In this document: positions 32,741 through 40,321 of the stretch, piece by piece
How positions within the stretch are numbered: position 1 is the first letter of the stretch
Layout of the letters: the number at the start of each line of letters is the position of its first letter
Source of the DNA: JADLHS01 sp044225555
GTDB lineage: Bacteria; Verrucomicrobiota; Verrucomicrobiia; Limisphaerales; JADLHS01
Length of the DNA: 64,000 bases
NCBI GenBank assembly: GCA_044225555.1
Contig: JBGAIM010000008.1
Span: forward strand, 1 to 64,000
Reading direction: 5' to 3'
Notes under the pieces: generated by a model
Database searches by the model: none
What the model was told of the DNA's origin: nothing
Seen by the model: the letters and a program-made list of their open reading frames with translations, nothing else
Translations under genes and position numbers: made by a program

Positions 32741-33058
32741 TCAGAAGTAATGCCAGAAATTCAGCAACGCGAAGAACCAGATGACCGCTTGAGGAAGTAG
32801 AAGCAGAGAACAAAAGACCAGCGATAAGCTCCAGCCGGAGGATCTCACCCGCATTCTGATAGTGCAGGCCGCGCCTGCTGGAGGCGAGCAAACCAATATG
32901 AGAAGCCAAATAACTGGCGTGCGGTCGAAACCGTTCTTGCCAGAGTCAAGGAATACCCAGGCCCCAACGAGTGAGAGGGCAGCAGAAATTGAACAAATCA
33001 AAAGCCAATATCCTGGAAGACCGGTTGCTTTTGCCGATTGACGCAGAGTCGTTTTCAT
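32741..33058 (-). CDS. Small membrane protein, unrecognised
   Basis: 105 residues with three hydrophobic segments: YWLLICSISAALSLVGAWVFL, VIWLLILVCSPPAGAACTI and LSLVFCSLLLLPQAVIWFFALLNFW. The N-terminus is basic (MKTTLRQSAK). No family recognised. The gene is convergent with the RbsD-like gene (3-base gap) and is relatively AT-rich. Coding status is supported by the regular transmembrane pattern and an ATG start, but homologues would be needed for certainty. Confidence 0.55.
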   Translation of the reverse strand: MKTTLRQSAKATGLPGYWLLICSISAALSLVGAWVFLDSGKNGFDRTPVIWLLILVCSPPAGAACTIRMRVRSSGWSLSLVFCSLLLLPQAVIWFFALLNFWHYF

Positions 33059-33183
33059 CCGGATATGCCACTATGCTAGCGCTGCCATATTCTTGCAAGC
33101 GTTCGGGCGAGTTCCATCATTGCCAATCCTGCCTGCCCGGTTAACATTTCTCATCGCGGCCATGATTGAATCGCCGCTCCCGG

Positions 33184-33987
33184 ATGTCCGAATACAAAGT
33201 CAAATTCGAGGTCTTTGAAGGCCCGCTGGATTTGCTCCTCTATCTCATCAAGAAAGAGGAGGTGGACATCTATTCCGTCAACCTCACCAAACTCGCCACG
33301 CAGTTCATCGAATACATCGAGATGATGCGCGAGTTCGATCTCGAGATCGCCGGCGAGTTCCTCGTGATGGCCTCGACGCTCATGTACATCAAGAGCCGCG
33401 AGTTGCTGCCCGTGGATCAACAGGTGCAGGTGGAGGCGGAGGAGGATGACACCGACCCGCGCTGGGAACTCATCCGGCAACTCGTCGAGTACAAGAAATT
33501 CAAGGACGCCGCCGCGCAACTCCAGACGCTCGAAGCGCGACAGGAGGGCGTTTATCCGCGCCTTCCGGCCAAGCTCGAATTCGAGAGCGACAAGCCCGCC
33601 GTCAAACCGGACGTTTCGGTGTTCGACCTGCTCAACGCGGTCAATTCCATCCTCAAGCGATTCGAGAAGCGCGACAATCCGCGCGAGATTTACGAAGACA
33701 AATGGACGGTCAGCGAGAAGATCGAATACATCCTCCGCGTGCTGACTGCGCACGATACGCTGCGTTTCTCCGAATTATTCGAGGACGCCACGAGCCGCAG
33801 CGAAGTGGTCTGTACCTTCCTCGCGTTGCTGGAATTGATCCGGCTGAAGCAACTGATCTGCGCGCAATCCGAGGCGTTCTCGGAAATTGAAATCCGCAAA
33901 GCGACGGGCATCACGCCCATCGCCTCGCCGTCGGTGCCGGCTAGCGAGGCCGTTGCCACTTCGTCGGACAGCCCGCAATCTGCATAG
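33184..33987 (+). CDS. scpA: Segregation and condensation protein A
   Basis: 267 residues. The kleisin subunit of the SMC-ScpAB condensin complex, which organises the chromosome. The N-terminal KFEVFEGPLDLLLYLIKKEEVDIYSVNLTKLATQFIEYI and EFLVMASTLMYIKSRELLP are the SMC-neck-binding helices of the family. The middle part carries the acidic linker, and the C-terminal winged helix is RFSELFEDATSRSEVVCTFLALLELIRLKQL. scpB starts 1 base after its stop. The tail is Ser/Ala-rich. Confidence 0.93.
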   Translation: MSEYKVKFEVFEGPLDLLLYLIKKEEVDIYSVNLTKLATQFIEYIEMMREFDLEIAGEFLVMASTLMYIKSRELLPVDQQVQVEAEEDDTDPRWELIRQLVEYKKFKDAAAQLQTLEARQEGVYPRLPAKLEFESDKPAVKPDVSVFDLLNAVNSILKRFEKRDNPREIYEDKWTVSEKIEYILRVLTAHDTLRFSELFEDATSRSEVVCTFLALLELIRLKQLICAQSEAFSEIEIRKATGITPIASPSVPASEAVATSSDSPQSA

Positions 33988-33988
33988 C

Positions 33989-34675
33989 ATGGAACTGAAA
34001 CATATTCTTGAATCGCTCCTGTTCTCCGCGCAAAAGCCGCTAAGCCCGGTCGAACTGCGCGAGGTTTTCGCCAACGCCGCCGCCGAGGAAGACGCGGATG
34101 CGACAGTGAAGTCACTGAAGAAGGTAAAGGAAGCAGAGATTTCGACTGCCCTCGAACAGCTGGCTGCCGAGCATGAGACCGCCGCCCGGAGCTATCGGCT
34201 CGTTTGTGTGGCCGGCTCATGGCAGTTCGTCACGCAACCGGAGTTCGCCCCGTGGCTCAAGGCGCTCGTTGGCGTAAAGGCGCGGCCCACGCGGCTTTCG
34301 CAACCGGCGCTCGAAACGCTGGCCATCATCGCCTATCGCCAGCCGCTGACCCGCGCCGAGATCGAGCAGATTCGCGGCGTTAATGTGGATGGCACGATGC
34401 AGACGTTGCTAGAGCGTGGACTGGTTGAGGCCACCGGTCGCGCGGAAGTGGTCGGTCGCCCATCGCTTTACGGCACGACGACTCTGTTCCTCGAATACTT
34501 TGGCCTCAAGAGTCTGGAAGGTTTGCCCGCTGCTGATGAGTTGCGCCGCATTCCGGTCGAGAAACCGCCCGCGCCCTTGACCGCTGATGCCGGACTGGCG
34601 ACTACTCCGCCGGAGCAATTGAAGTTGGATGAAGCAGGCGAGAAACCGTCCGAACCTGCACCAGTGGCAAGCTGA
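33989..34675 (+). CDS. scpB: Segregation and condensation protein B
   Basis: 228 residues from ATG 33989. The partner that dimerises on ScpA. Two winged-helix domains are visible: MELKHILESLLFSAQKPLSPVELREVF, and RLSQPALETLAIIAYRQPLTRAEIEQIRGVNVDGTMQTLLERGLVEATGR, then the conserved GRPSLYGTTTLFLEYFGLKSL. The C-terminal 45 residues are Pro/Ala/Glu-rich. Immediately downstream of scpA, as in most bacteria. No smc gene is in the window. Confidence 0.93.
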   Translation: MELKHILESLLFSAQKPLSPVELREVFANAAAEEDADATVKSLKKVKEAEISTALEQLAAEHETAARSYRLVCVAGSWQFVTQPEFAPWLKALVGVKARPTRLSQPALETLAIIAYRQPLTRAEIEQIRGVNVDGTMQTLLERGLVEATGRAEVVGRPSLYGTTTLFLEYFGLKSLEGLPAADELRRIPVEKPPAPLTADAGLATTPPEQLKLDEAGEKPSEPAPVAS

Positions 34676-34683
34676 TTTCCCTC

Positions 34684-34762
34684 GTAGCAGCCGAGGTAAC
34701 CAGGCTCAATCCTATGTTCCGAGTTCCGGATTTGAACAGAGCCTCCTTACGTCGGCTGCTAC
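34684..34762. repeat. 79-bp element with 24-bp inverted GTAGCAGCCGA ends
   Basis: Arms 34684-34707 and 34739-34762 are reverse complements at 21 of 24 positions. The outer ends read GTAGCAGCCGA inward from both sides. It fills the scpB-thiE gap and ends 7 bases before the thiE start codon, so it replaces any normal leader or ribosome-binding region. Confidence 0.8.
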
Positions 34763-34769
34763 CCAAACC

Positions 34770-35408
34770 ATGAAACCCCTGGCCGACTGCAAACTCTACG
34801 CCTTCGTGGATACGGCGTATCTGCATGGCCGCGCACCGGAAGTCGTGGCACAACAGCTTTGTGATGGCGGGGCGGACCTGATTCAACTGCGGGCCAAGAC
34901 TTCAGCGCCTGACGAAATTCGCCGGATGGCAGAAGTGATCATCCCGATCACTCGCAAGGCGAATGTTGGTCTCGTGATCAATGATCATCCCGACATTGCC
35001 CGCGAAGTCGGCGCGGAGATTTGTCACCTTGGTCAGGAGGATTTTTTCGACGCGGGACATAAGAGCGTCGAAGAATTAAAAATTAAGAATTCAAAATTAA
35101 AAATTGGGTTGAGCACGCACGCGCCTGCTCAAGCGGAGCGAGCCATCGCGGCAGGCGCAGATTACGTCGCCATCGGACCGATTTACGCCACGGGCACGAA
35201 GCCGACGGCCCAGCCGGTGACACTCGATTACGTCCGTTGGGCGGCGGCGAGCGTGAAGATTCCGTGGTTCGCCATTGGTGGAATCAACTGGCAGACGATT
35301 GATGCGGTGCTCGACGCTGGTGCAAAGCGGGTTTGTATTGTCTCAGCCATTCTCAATGCGCCGGAGGTAGCGAAGGCGTGCGTGGAGTTTCGACGGCGGC
35401 TTGGCTGA
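34770..35408 (+). CDS. thiE: Thiamine-phosphate synthase (ThiE)
   Basis: 212 residues. A TIM-barrel enzyme joining the thiazole and pyrimidine phosphates to make thiamine phosphate. It has QLRAKTSAPDEIRRMAE, VINDHPDIAREVGAEICHLGQED (Mg and pyrophosphate site), GLSTHAPAQAERAIAAGADYVAIGPIYATGTKP and PWFAIGGINWQTIDAVLDAGAKRVCIVSAI. About 11 residues, LKIKNSKLKIG, precede the GLSTH motif and are encoded by an AT-rich repeat (35074-35106) that seems inserted in frame. No TPP riboswitch is visible upstream; that gap is the palindromic element. Other thi genes are absent. Confidence 0.92.
   Translation: MKPLADCKLYAFVDTAYLHGRAPEVVAQQLCDGGADLIQLRAKTSAPDEIRRMAEVIIPITRKANVGLVINDHPDIAREVGAEICHLGQEDFFDAGHKSVEELKIKNSKLKIGLSTHAPAQAERAIAAGADYVAIGPIYATGTKPTAQPVTLDYVRWAAASVKIPWFAIGGINWQTIDAVLDAGAKRVCIVSAILNAPEVAKACVEFRRRLG
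35074..35106. repeat. AT-rich AATTAAAAATT repeat inside thiE
   Basis: 33 bases made almost only of AATTAAAAATT/GAATTC-type units in an otherwise GC-rich gene, with 3 G/C bases in the central 25. It translates as ELKIKNSKLKI between two normal ThiE strands. Tracts of this kind usually occur between genes. Confidence 0.7.
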
Positions 35409-35577
35409 GTTGCGCAAGCTCCTTGAGCACGGCCTCTTTCCACTGATTCATCTCCTGATACGTGGCAAACTTCCGACTCTTGAAGTTCGGCAGTCGCGGC
35501 GCGCGGGGAATGGCAACGACCTGGGGGTTGCTGGCCCAGAGCCGATACTTGGCATGATAATCGTCAGTGACTTTCAT
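35353..35577 (-). CDS. Small conserved-looking protein overlapping thiE antisense
   Basis: 74 residues starting MKVTDDYHAKYRLWASNPQV. It has basic and aromatic residues (VVAIPRAPRLPNFKSRKFATYQEMNQWKEAVLKELAQLS) that look like a soluble helix-containing protein; I do not know the family. Its last 56 bases overlap the 3' end of thiE on the other strand. It lies between thiE and the exonuclease gene, on the exonuclease strand. The composition is protein-like and not low complexity, which supports coding. Confidence 0.5.
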   Translation of the reverse strand: MKVTDDYHAKYRLWASNPQVVAIPRAPRLPNFKSRKFATYQEMNQWKEAVLKELAQLSQAAVETPRTPSLPPAH

Positions 35578-35656
35578 TGTTGGCTTTCACCAATCGGCTA
35601 AAAGCTATCCGCACCAGGCAATTCTGGCCATCACCACCGCGCCTCGTTGGCCGTTC

Positions 35657-36199
35657 TTAAACCGCCCATTTCACCGGCACGGTCATTTTCTTGCCAAAGC
35701 GGTTGTTGTAATGCAATTGCCGCTGGGCCACGCCGTATTCGTGGACGAGCTTGGTGATCTTCACGTCGTAGCAACAGTATTCCGCAATTTCCAAGAGTTT
35801 GCCTTGCTTGAACCATTCGATCGCTTGGAGGCCTTCGGCGGTTTTCTCCACACCGAACGTCGCGGTGGCGATGGAGTCGAGCGCGAGCCGGTGCTGAAGT
35901 GTATTCTGCAAATCCACGAGCATGTCGAGGGTGGGAAGCTGAGTCAGGTCGAACGGAGTGTAGCCATGCAATACTTCGTAGTCGAAGCGCAGGATGTTGA
36001 AACCCACGACGAGGTCGGCGCGTTGGAGTTCTTTGAGTAGATCGCCCACCTGCTTTTCGCCATAAATCTGGTAATCGCCGCGCGCGGTGCTGTAGGTCAC
36101 GCCGACGCTCATGCCCATGCGGTTGATGTTGTTCCAGCCGCCGACTTCATCGGCGGACTTCTGAGTTTCGAGGTCGAAATAGACGATGTTCTTTGCCAT
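35657..36199 (-). CDS. RNase H-like 3'-5' exonuclease domain protein
   Basis: 180 residues from ATG 36199. A YprB-type ribonuclease H-like nuclease: Exo I IVYFDLETQKSADEVGGW (D and E metal ligands), Exo II DLVVGFNILRFDYEVLHGY (N-x3-F/Y-D), TLDMLVDLQ, and Exo III AEYCCYDVKITKLVHEYG (Y-x3-D). All four acidic ligands are therefore present. Unlike full YprB proteins it has no TPR tail, and it is complete in about 180 residues. The start codon is close to the AT-rich repeat at 36216-36291. Confidence 0.82.
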   Translation of the reverse strand: MAKNIVYFDLETQKSADEVGGWNNINRMGMSVGVTYSTARGDYQIYGEKQVGDLLKELQRADLVVGFNILRFDYEVLHGYTPFDLTQLPTLDMLVDLQNTLQHRLALDSIATATFGVEKTAEGLQAIEWFKQGKLLEIAEYCCYDVKITKLVHEYGVAQRQLHYNNRFGKKMTVPVKWAV

Positions 36200-36215
36200 G
36201 CTCCCAACTTTGTTT

Positions 36216-36291
36216 CTTAATCGTAATCTTACTCTCAATCCTAATCTCAGCAGTCCGAGGATTAAGATTACGATGAAGATTAAGAGTAAGA
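36216..36291. repeat. AT-rich TTAATC/GATTAAG palindromic repeat (copy 2)
   Basis: The left part CTTAATCGTAATCTTACTC and right part GATTAAGATTACGATGAAGATTAAG form an imperfect palindrome around GCAGTCCGAGG. Bases 36260-36279 equal 18136-18155. It sits between the divergent exonuclease and mlaE genes and would affect both leaders. Confidence 0.7.
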
Positions 36292-36347
36292 AAAACCGGA
36301 AGCGAGTCGCGAATTGACCGCCCGCGCATCCGCGCTACGCTGCGGTT

Positions 36348-37211
36348 GTGCCGGAAACCGATACCACCATTTTCGAAGCGCCGCCGAACCGGGGCGGGGT
36401 GCGTTCGCTTCTGCCACGCTTTTACACGGAGGCGGTCGGTCGGCGTGTCTTCGGTTTTTTGCTGGCGCTGCACGGGGTGGGGGCGTTTGCGCTTATTACG
36501 TTCGGGGTGGTGTTGCGCAAGTTCCGCGTCGCGCGACCGGTGATCTGGCCGTTGGTGGCGCGCGAGGTTTATCGCGCCGGGCTGCGGTTGTTGCCAATGT
36601 TTCTTTTCGCGGCGTTAGCTTTGGGGTTCCTTGTCATCGGCCAGACGGTGTCGGTTTTGTCCCGCGTCGGTGCGGCGAACAACCTGCTCGGCAACATCAT
36701 GGTCATTGTGGTGGTGCGCGAATTGGGCCCGCTGCTGACGGCGCTGTTGGTGCTGGCGCGGGTGGGCACGGCCAATGTCGTCGAACTCGGCACGGCGCGA
36801 GCGACGGGCGAGGTGGAGTCGCTCGAAGCGTTGGGGATTGATCCCGTGCATTATTTCGTCGTGCCACGGGTGATTGGCATGACGGTGGGGATCTTTTCGC
36901 TCGCGGTGTATTTGATCCTCGGGACGCTGGCGAGCGGCTACCTCTGGGCGTTCATTCAGGATGTGCCGATCCAGCCTGGAGATTATTTCCGGCAACTGGC
37001 CGGGGCGTTGAGTTACATGGATTTCGCCTTGCTGGCGCTGAAGACCGGCGGGTTCGGGTTCATCATCGCGATCATCACTTGTTACCACGGGCTGGCGCAG
37101 CCGCTGCAGCTCGACGAAGTCTCCCGGGCCACGGTGCGGGCGGTGGCGCAGAGCACCATCGCGTGCATCCTGTTGGATGCGCTGTTCATCGTCGTTTACC
37201 TCACGTTCTGA
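36348..37211 (+). CDS. mlaE: MlaE-type ABC transporter permease
   Basis: 287 residues, GTG start. The inner-membrane permease of the Mla phospholipid transporter. It has a hydrophobic core of about five segments with the MlaE motif VIVVVRELGPLLTALLVLARVGTANVVELGTARATGEVESLEALGIDPVHYFVVPRVIG, covering the conserved REL-P and E-L-G-M/T-x-E-x-L-x-L-GIDP elements. The C-terminus is GFIIAIITCYHGL-x(n)-VSRATVRAVAQSTIACILLDALFIVVYLTF. The stop overlaps the next gene's ATG (TGATG), so the ATPase is translationally coupled. Confidence 0.92.
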   Translation: MPETDTTIFEAPPNRGGVRSLLPRFYTEAVGRRVFGFLLALHGVGAFALITFGVVLRKFRVARPVIWPLVAREVYRAGLRLLPMFLFAALALGFLVIGQTVSVLSRVGAANNLLGNIMVIVVVRELGPLLTALLVLARVGTANVVELGTARATGEVESLEALGIDPVHYFVVPRVIGMTVGIFSLAVYLILGTLASGYLWAFIQDVPIQPGDYFRQLAGALSYMDFALLALKTGGFGFIIAIITCYHGLAQPLQLDEVSRATVRAVAQSTIACILLDALFIVVYLTF

Positions 37212-37987
37212 TGAGCGAAGCCAGCGTCCAGGTCAAAACGCCCGTGCTCGAAATGCGCGGCGTGTCCATTACGGCCATGAAGAATCCGGCGACGATTGTG
37301 GCGGCAGAAGTGAATTGGACGGTCGAGGCCGGCGAGTTTTGGGTGGTCGGTGCGCCGCAACACTCGGGCAAGAGCGATTTCCTGATGACGACGGGCGGAA
37401 TCATGTCGCCCGGGGAAGGCGAATATTTTTTCCTCGGCGAGCGGATGCCGATTTTTGAAGAGGCGCAGATGGCGCATCGGTTGCGGCTGGGATTTGTGTT
37501 CGATGGCGGCCAACTGCTGGGCCAGTTAACGGTGGCGGAGAATATTGCGCTGCCGTTGCGTTATCATCGGCGGCTGCCGCCCGGTGAGATCGAAGCGCGA
37601 GTTCGCGAGCTGCTGGAGTTGACGGAACTCCTGCCGTGGGCGAACAGCACGCCCGCGAATGTAGGCCGTAGCTGGCGGCAGCGGGCAGGGTTGGCGCGGG
37701 CCCTGGCCTTGCAACCAGCGGTGTTGCTGCTCGACAGTCCGCTGACAGGTCTGGACGCGCGGCACACGTCGTGGTGGCTGGGCATCCTCGATGAACTCGC
37801 GCGCGGGCATCGGATCGTCGGTGGCGCGCCTCTGACGTTGGTGGCCACTGCGGATGATCTGCGTCCGTGGCGCCGGCATGCCGGGCGCGTGGCGTGCTTG
37901 TCCGGGCGGCGTTTGACCGTGCTGGGTGGTTGGGAAGTGGTCGAGGCGTCGCGCGAGCGGGCAATCCTGGAGTTGCTGCATGATTGA
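37211..37987 (+). CDS. MlaF-like ABC ATPase with degenerate catalytic motifs
   Basis: 258 residues, between mlaE and mlaD, hence the nucleotide-binding partner. The P-loop is GAPQHSGKSDFL: GK-S is present, but the first Gly is displaced by one. The ABC signature expected before RAGLARALAL is VGRSW instead of LSGGM/Q. Walker B is AVLLLDSPLTGLD, so Ser replaces the catalytic Glu. The H-loop region is LVATADDLRP, with no His. ATP binding looks possible, but hydrolysis by this subunit as it stands looks weak. The change at several motifs in an otherwise intact frame suggests a divergent subfamily, not random decay. Confidence 0.82.
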   Translation: MSEASVQVKTPVLEMRGVSITAMKNPATIVAAEVNWTVEAGEFWVVGAPQHSGKSDFLMTTGGIMSPGEGEYFFLGERMPIFEEAQMAHRLRLGFVFDGGQLLGQLTVAENIALPLRYHRRLPPGEIEARVRELLELTELLPWANSTPANVGRSWRQRAGLARALALQPAVLLLDSPLTGLDARHTSWWLGILDELARGHRIVGGAPLTLVATADDLRPWRRHAGRVACLSGRRLTVLGGWEVVEASRERAILELLHD

Positions 37988-38054
37988 CCGCCGCATCATT
38001 GACCGGCGCGAGGGAATTTGAAACTGTTGGCCGGGACGAAGGAAGAAATCAACG

Positions 38055-39293
38055 ATGGCTTTGCAAGATTTGACACCGCAACTGCGCACGCGCCTGAACC
38101 GCATGGAGCGTGCAGTCGGCTGGTTTGTGCTGGTGGCCCTCGTGTTGATGATCGTCGGCTTCGTTTACTATTTGCACAACACGGCGAGACGGCGCGGGTG
38201 GTTTTTGCAGAAGATCACTTACCAGACATGCGTCAGCAGCGGGGCGGGCTTGAAGATCGGCGATCCGGTGAAACTCATGGGGTTTGATGTGGGCGAGATC
38301 ACCGCCATCATTCCGAACGAGCCGGACTCCTATTACAACATCACCATTCAGTTCCGGGTCAAGCTGGATGATTACAACTACCCTGGTTACATCTGGAGCG
38401 ACTCGAAGGTGCGGGTGAACGCCGGCGATCTGCTCGGGGGACGTTTCCTGGAAATCACCAAAGGGACGGATGGGTTGCCCACAATCCTGCAGCCGACCAA
38501 CAACACCACGACAGGCGTGCTGTTGCGCAAAGTCATGGAGGAATTACCACGGCAACGGCTGAAGGAATTGAAGCTTCAGGACGCAGCGGACGCCCAACAA
38601 GCGGGAAGGCCGCCATCCCCGGACGACCAACTCCTTGCCCGGATCCTGGCGGAAATGAACACGGACGCCCGCCGGCATCCCGCCGCGTACTACACGAATG
38701 ATTTCCGCGTCAACATCTACTTCCTCGATCCGGTCGAATCTCCGGCAGTAACGGAGCGGCTGGATCAGTTGGTCACGCAGGTCGAAAAGGCGCTGCCCAA
38801 CATTTTGAGCCTGACAAACAAAATCGGCAGCGTGCTCGACAATGGCGCGAATCTGGCGTCGAACTTGAATGTGGTGGCGGTCAACGCGCAGCCGGCGTCG
38901 TCGAATCTGGCGCAACTGGCGGCGCAGTTGCGCGGGCCGGGCGCGCTGGGTGAGTGGGCGCTGGGCACGAATGGCCAGCGGAATCTGGATGCGGTCCTAG
39001 GCAACGCGAACACAATGGTCGCGAACACGGACACCAACCTGGCGTTGCTGGTGGAAAAGCTCGCGCTATCGCTCGACAATCTGGCCGGGATCACCAGCAA
39101 CTTGAATGCGCAGGTGCAGGCCAACACGAACATGCTGGGCTCGATTTCCAAAGCGGTCGTGGATGCGGACGATCTCGTTCAGGGCTTGAAGCGACACTGG
39201 TTGCTGCGTTCAGCCTTCAAGGAGAATACCGGGACGACCAACAAGCCAGCCAATCCGCCGGCAATGTCGCCTAAAGCGCGTGGCCAGCAGTGA
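38055..39293 (+). CDS. MlaD/MCE-domain substrate-binding protein
   Basis: 412 residues. One N-terminal membrane anchor (about 20-42, AVGWFVLVALVLMIVGFVYYL), then an MCE domain (about 55-150) with GAGLKIGDPVKLMGFDVGEI, the beta-barrel core that forms the hexameric lipid channel. It ends with DLLGGRFLEITKG. The C-terminal half is a long helical Asn/Ala/Leu-rich stretch (about 235-385, ASNLNVVAVNAQ, NLDAVLGNANTMVANTD) resembling the tube-forming helices of longer MCE proteins. E. coli MlaD is only 183 aa. It closes the mlaE-F-D operon. Confidence 0.88.
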   Translation: MALQDLTPQLRTRLNRMERAVGWFVLVALVLMIVGFVYYLHNTARRRGWFLQKITYQTCVSSGAGLKIGDPVKLMGFDVGEITAIIPNEPDSYYNITIQFRVKLDDYNYPGYIWSDSKVRVNAGDLLGGRFLEITKGTDGLPTILQPTNNTTTGVLLRKVMEELPRQRLKELKLQDAADAQQAGRPPSPDDQLLARILAEMNTDARRHPAAYYTNDFRVNIYFLDPVESPAVTERLDQLVTQVEKALPNILSLTNKIGSVLDNGANLASNLNVVAVNAQPASSNLAQLAAQLRGPGALGEWALGTNGQRNLDAVLGNANTMVANTDTNLALLVEKLALSLDNLAGITSNLNAQVQANTNMLGSISKAVVDADDLVQGLKRHWLLRSAFKENTGTTNKPANPPAMSPKARGQQ

Positions 39294-39304
39294 CCGGCGG
39301 GCGG

Positions 39305-39472
39305 TTACATCTGGAGCAGCAGATAGATCAACCCGCCGGCGCAGGCGAGAAAGAAGCCGACGATGATGGCATCCAGCAGGCCGAAGTGAGTTTGCTGGGA
39401 ATGCGTGGGGATGAGCGAAGGCTTCACATACTCACCGCTCTTCCGGCTGACTTTGAAAGCGAGGGCGCTCAT
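39305..39472 (-). CDS. Small single-span membrane protein (55 aa)
   Basis: Starts at ATG 39472 (or ATG 39481, adding MTR). A basic N-terminal half (MSALAFKVSRKSGEYVKPSL) is followed by one C-terminal hydrophobic helix, FGLLDAIIVGFFLACAGGLIYLLLQM, to the stop. It converges with the MCE gene 11 bases away. The C-terminal helix with charged flank is a regular tail-anchored layout. Family unknown. Confidence 0.5.
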   Translation of the reverse strand: MSALAFKVSRKSGEYVKPSLIPTHSQQTHFGLLDAIIVGFFLACAGGLIYLLLQM

Positions 39473-39694
39473 GCGAGTCATCAAGCACGCTCTGAGCCAT
39501 GTGGGATTGGTGCGAGTGAGGTCCCGCCACCCAACTTTTTCGGGACAGGCCGCCGGCTTCGAGTCCCGAGTTTTGACAATAGCCACGCCCGCGCTGCCCA
39601 AGCAAAGTCCGGCCGGGTTGGTCGGGTGTTCTACGCGGCCAGAGCCCGTAACAGTAATACTTGCCTGATTCAACCTTGCCCGCAAAACTCCGGC

Positions 39695-40300
39695 ATGGAA
39701 CACGATGGCCCGCTCCGACGGGTGTTGCGAAGCGTGAATGACCTCCGCCGCGCGCTGGTGAATTCCGTGTGGCTGGCCGAAGCCCGCTGGCGCGGATTGG
39801 AACTGGGCGGGCAGGTTGTCCTGAATGGCCGGCCCTATCTTCACCGCGGTCCGGGGTCGCGCATCGTTCTGAGCGATCGCGTCTGTCTAAACAGTTCGCT
39901 TCGCAGCAATCCGATCGGTTGTTCCCGGCCGGTCTCGCTCCGCACGATGCGAGCTGGCGCGGAAATCGTGCTTGGGCGGGGGGTTGGGTTGAGCAGCACG
40001 TCCGTCTGTGCGGCCAAGCGCGTCGAGATTGGCGAGGGGACGTTTGTCGGCGCGGAGGCGATGATTTTCGACAACGACTTTCATGCGCCGCTCGGTGAAT
40101 GGAACTGGGGAGAATTTGCGCCGGACAATCCAAAGCCAGTCATCATTGGGCGCGGCGTCTTTATTGGCGCCCGTGCCATCATTCTCAAGGGTGTGACCAT
40201 TGGCGACCGGGCGATCGTCGGTGCCGGCGCCGTGGTGACGAAGGATGTTCCCGCGAGGCACATCGCCGTCGGCAATCCGGCCCGGGTCCGCTTGCAGTGA
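39695..40300 (+). CDS. Hexapeptide-repeat O-acyltransferase
   Basis: 201 residues from ATG 39695 (MEHDGPLRRVLRSVNDL). A left-handed beta-helix acyltransferase. Repeats are visible as VEIGEGTFVGAEAMIFDNDFHAP (catalytic-type His in DFHAP), VIIGRGVFIGARAIILKGVTIGDRAIVGAGAVVTKDVPARHIAVGNPARV. These enzymes acetylate sugars during surface-glycan or capsule synthesis. The frame is open further upstream but without family sequence. First gene of a glycan cluster. Confidence 0.85.
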   Translation: MEHDGPLRRVLRSVNDLRRALVNSVWLAEARWRGLELGGQVVLNGRPYLHRGPGSRIVLSDRVCLNSSLRSNPIGCSRPVSLRTMRAGAEIVLGRGVGLSSTSVCAAKRVEIGEGTFVGAEAMIFDNDFHAPLGEWNWGEFAPDNPKPVIIGRGVFIGARAIILKGVTIGDRAIVGAGAVVTKDVPARHIAVGNPARVRLQ

Positions 40301-40321
40301 CGTTGTTCCGTTAATCAGCTC

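Noticed and set aside
34676..34769. TPP riboswitch upstream of thiE
   Set aside because: No THI-box sequence (CTGAGA, ACCTGA) is visible; the gap is filled by a palindromic element.
39575..39605. sigma70-type promoter (TTGACA) before the acyltransferase gene
   Set aside because: No acceptable -10 hexamer at 16-18 bases spacing.
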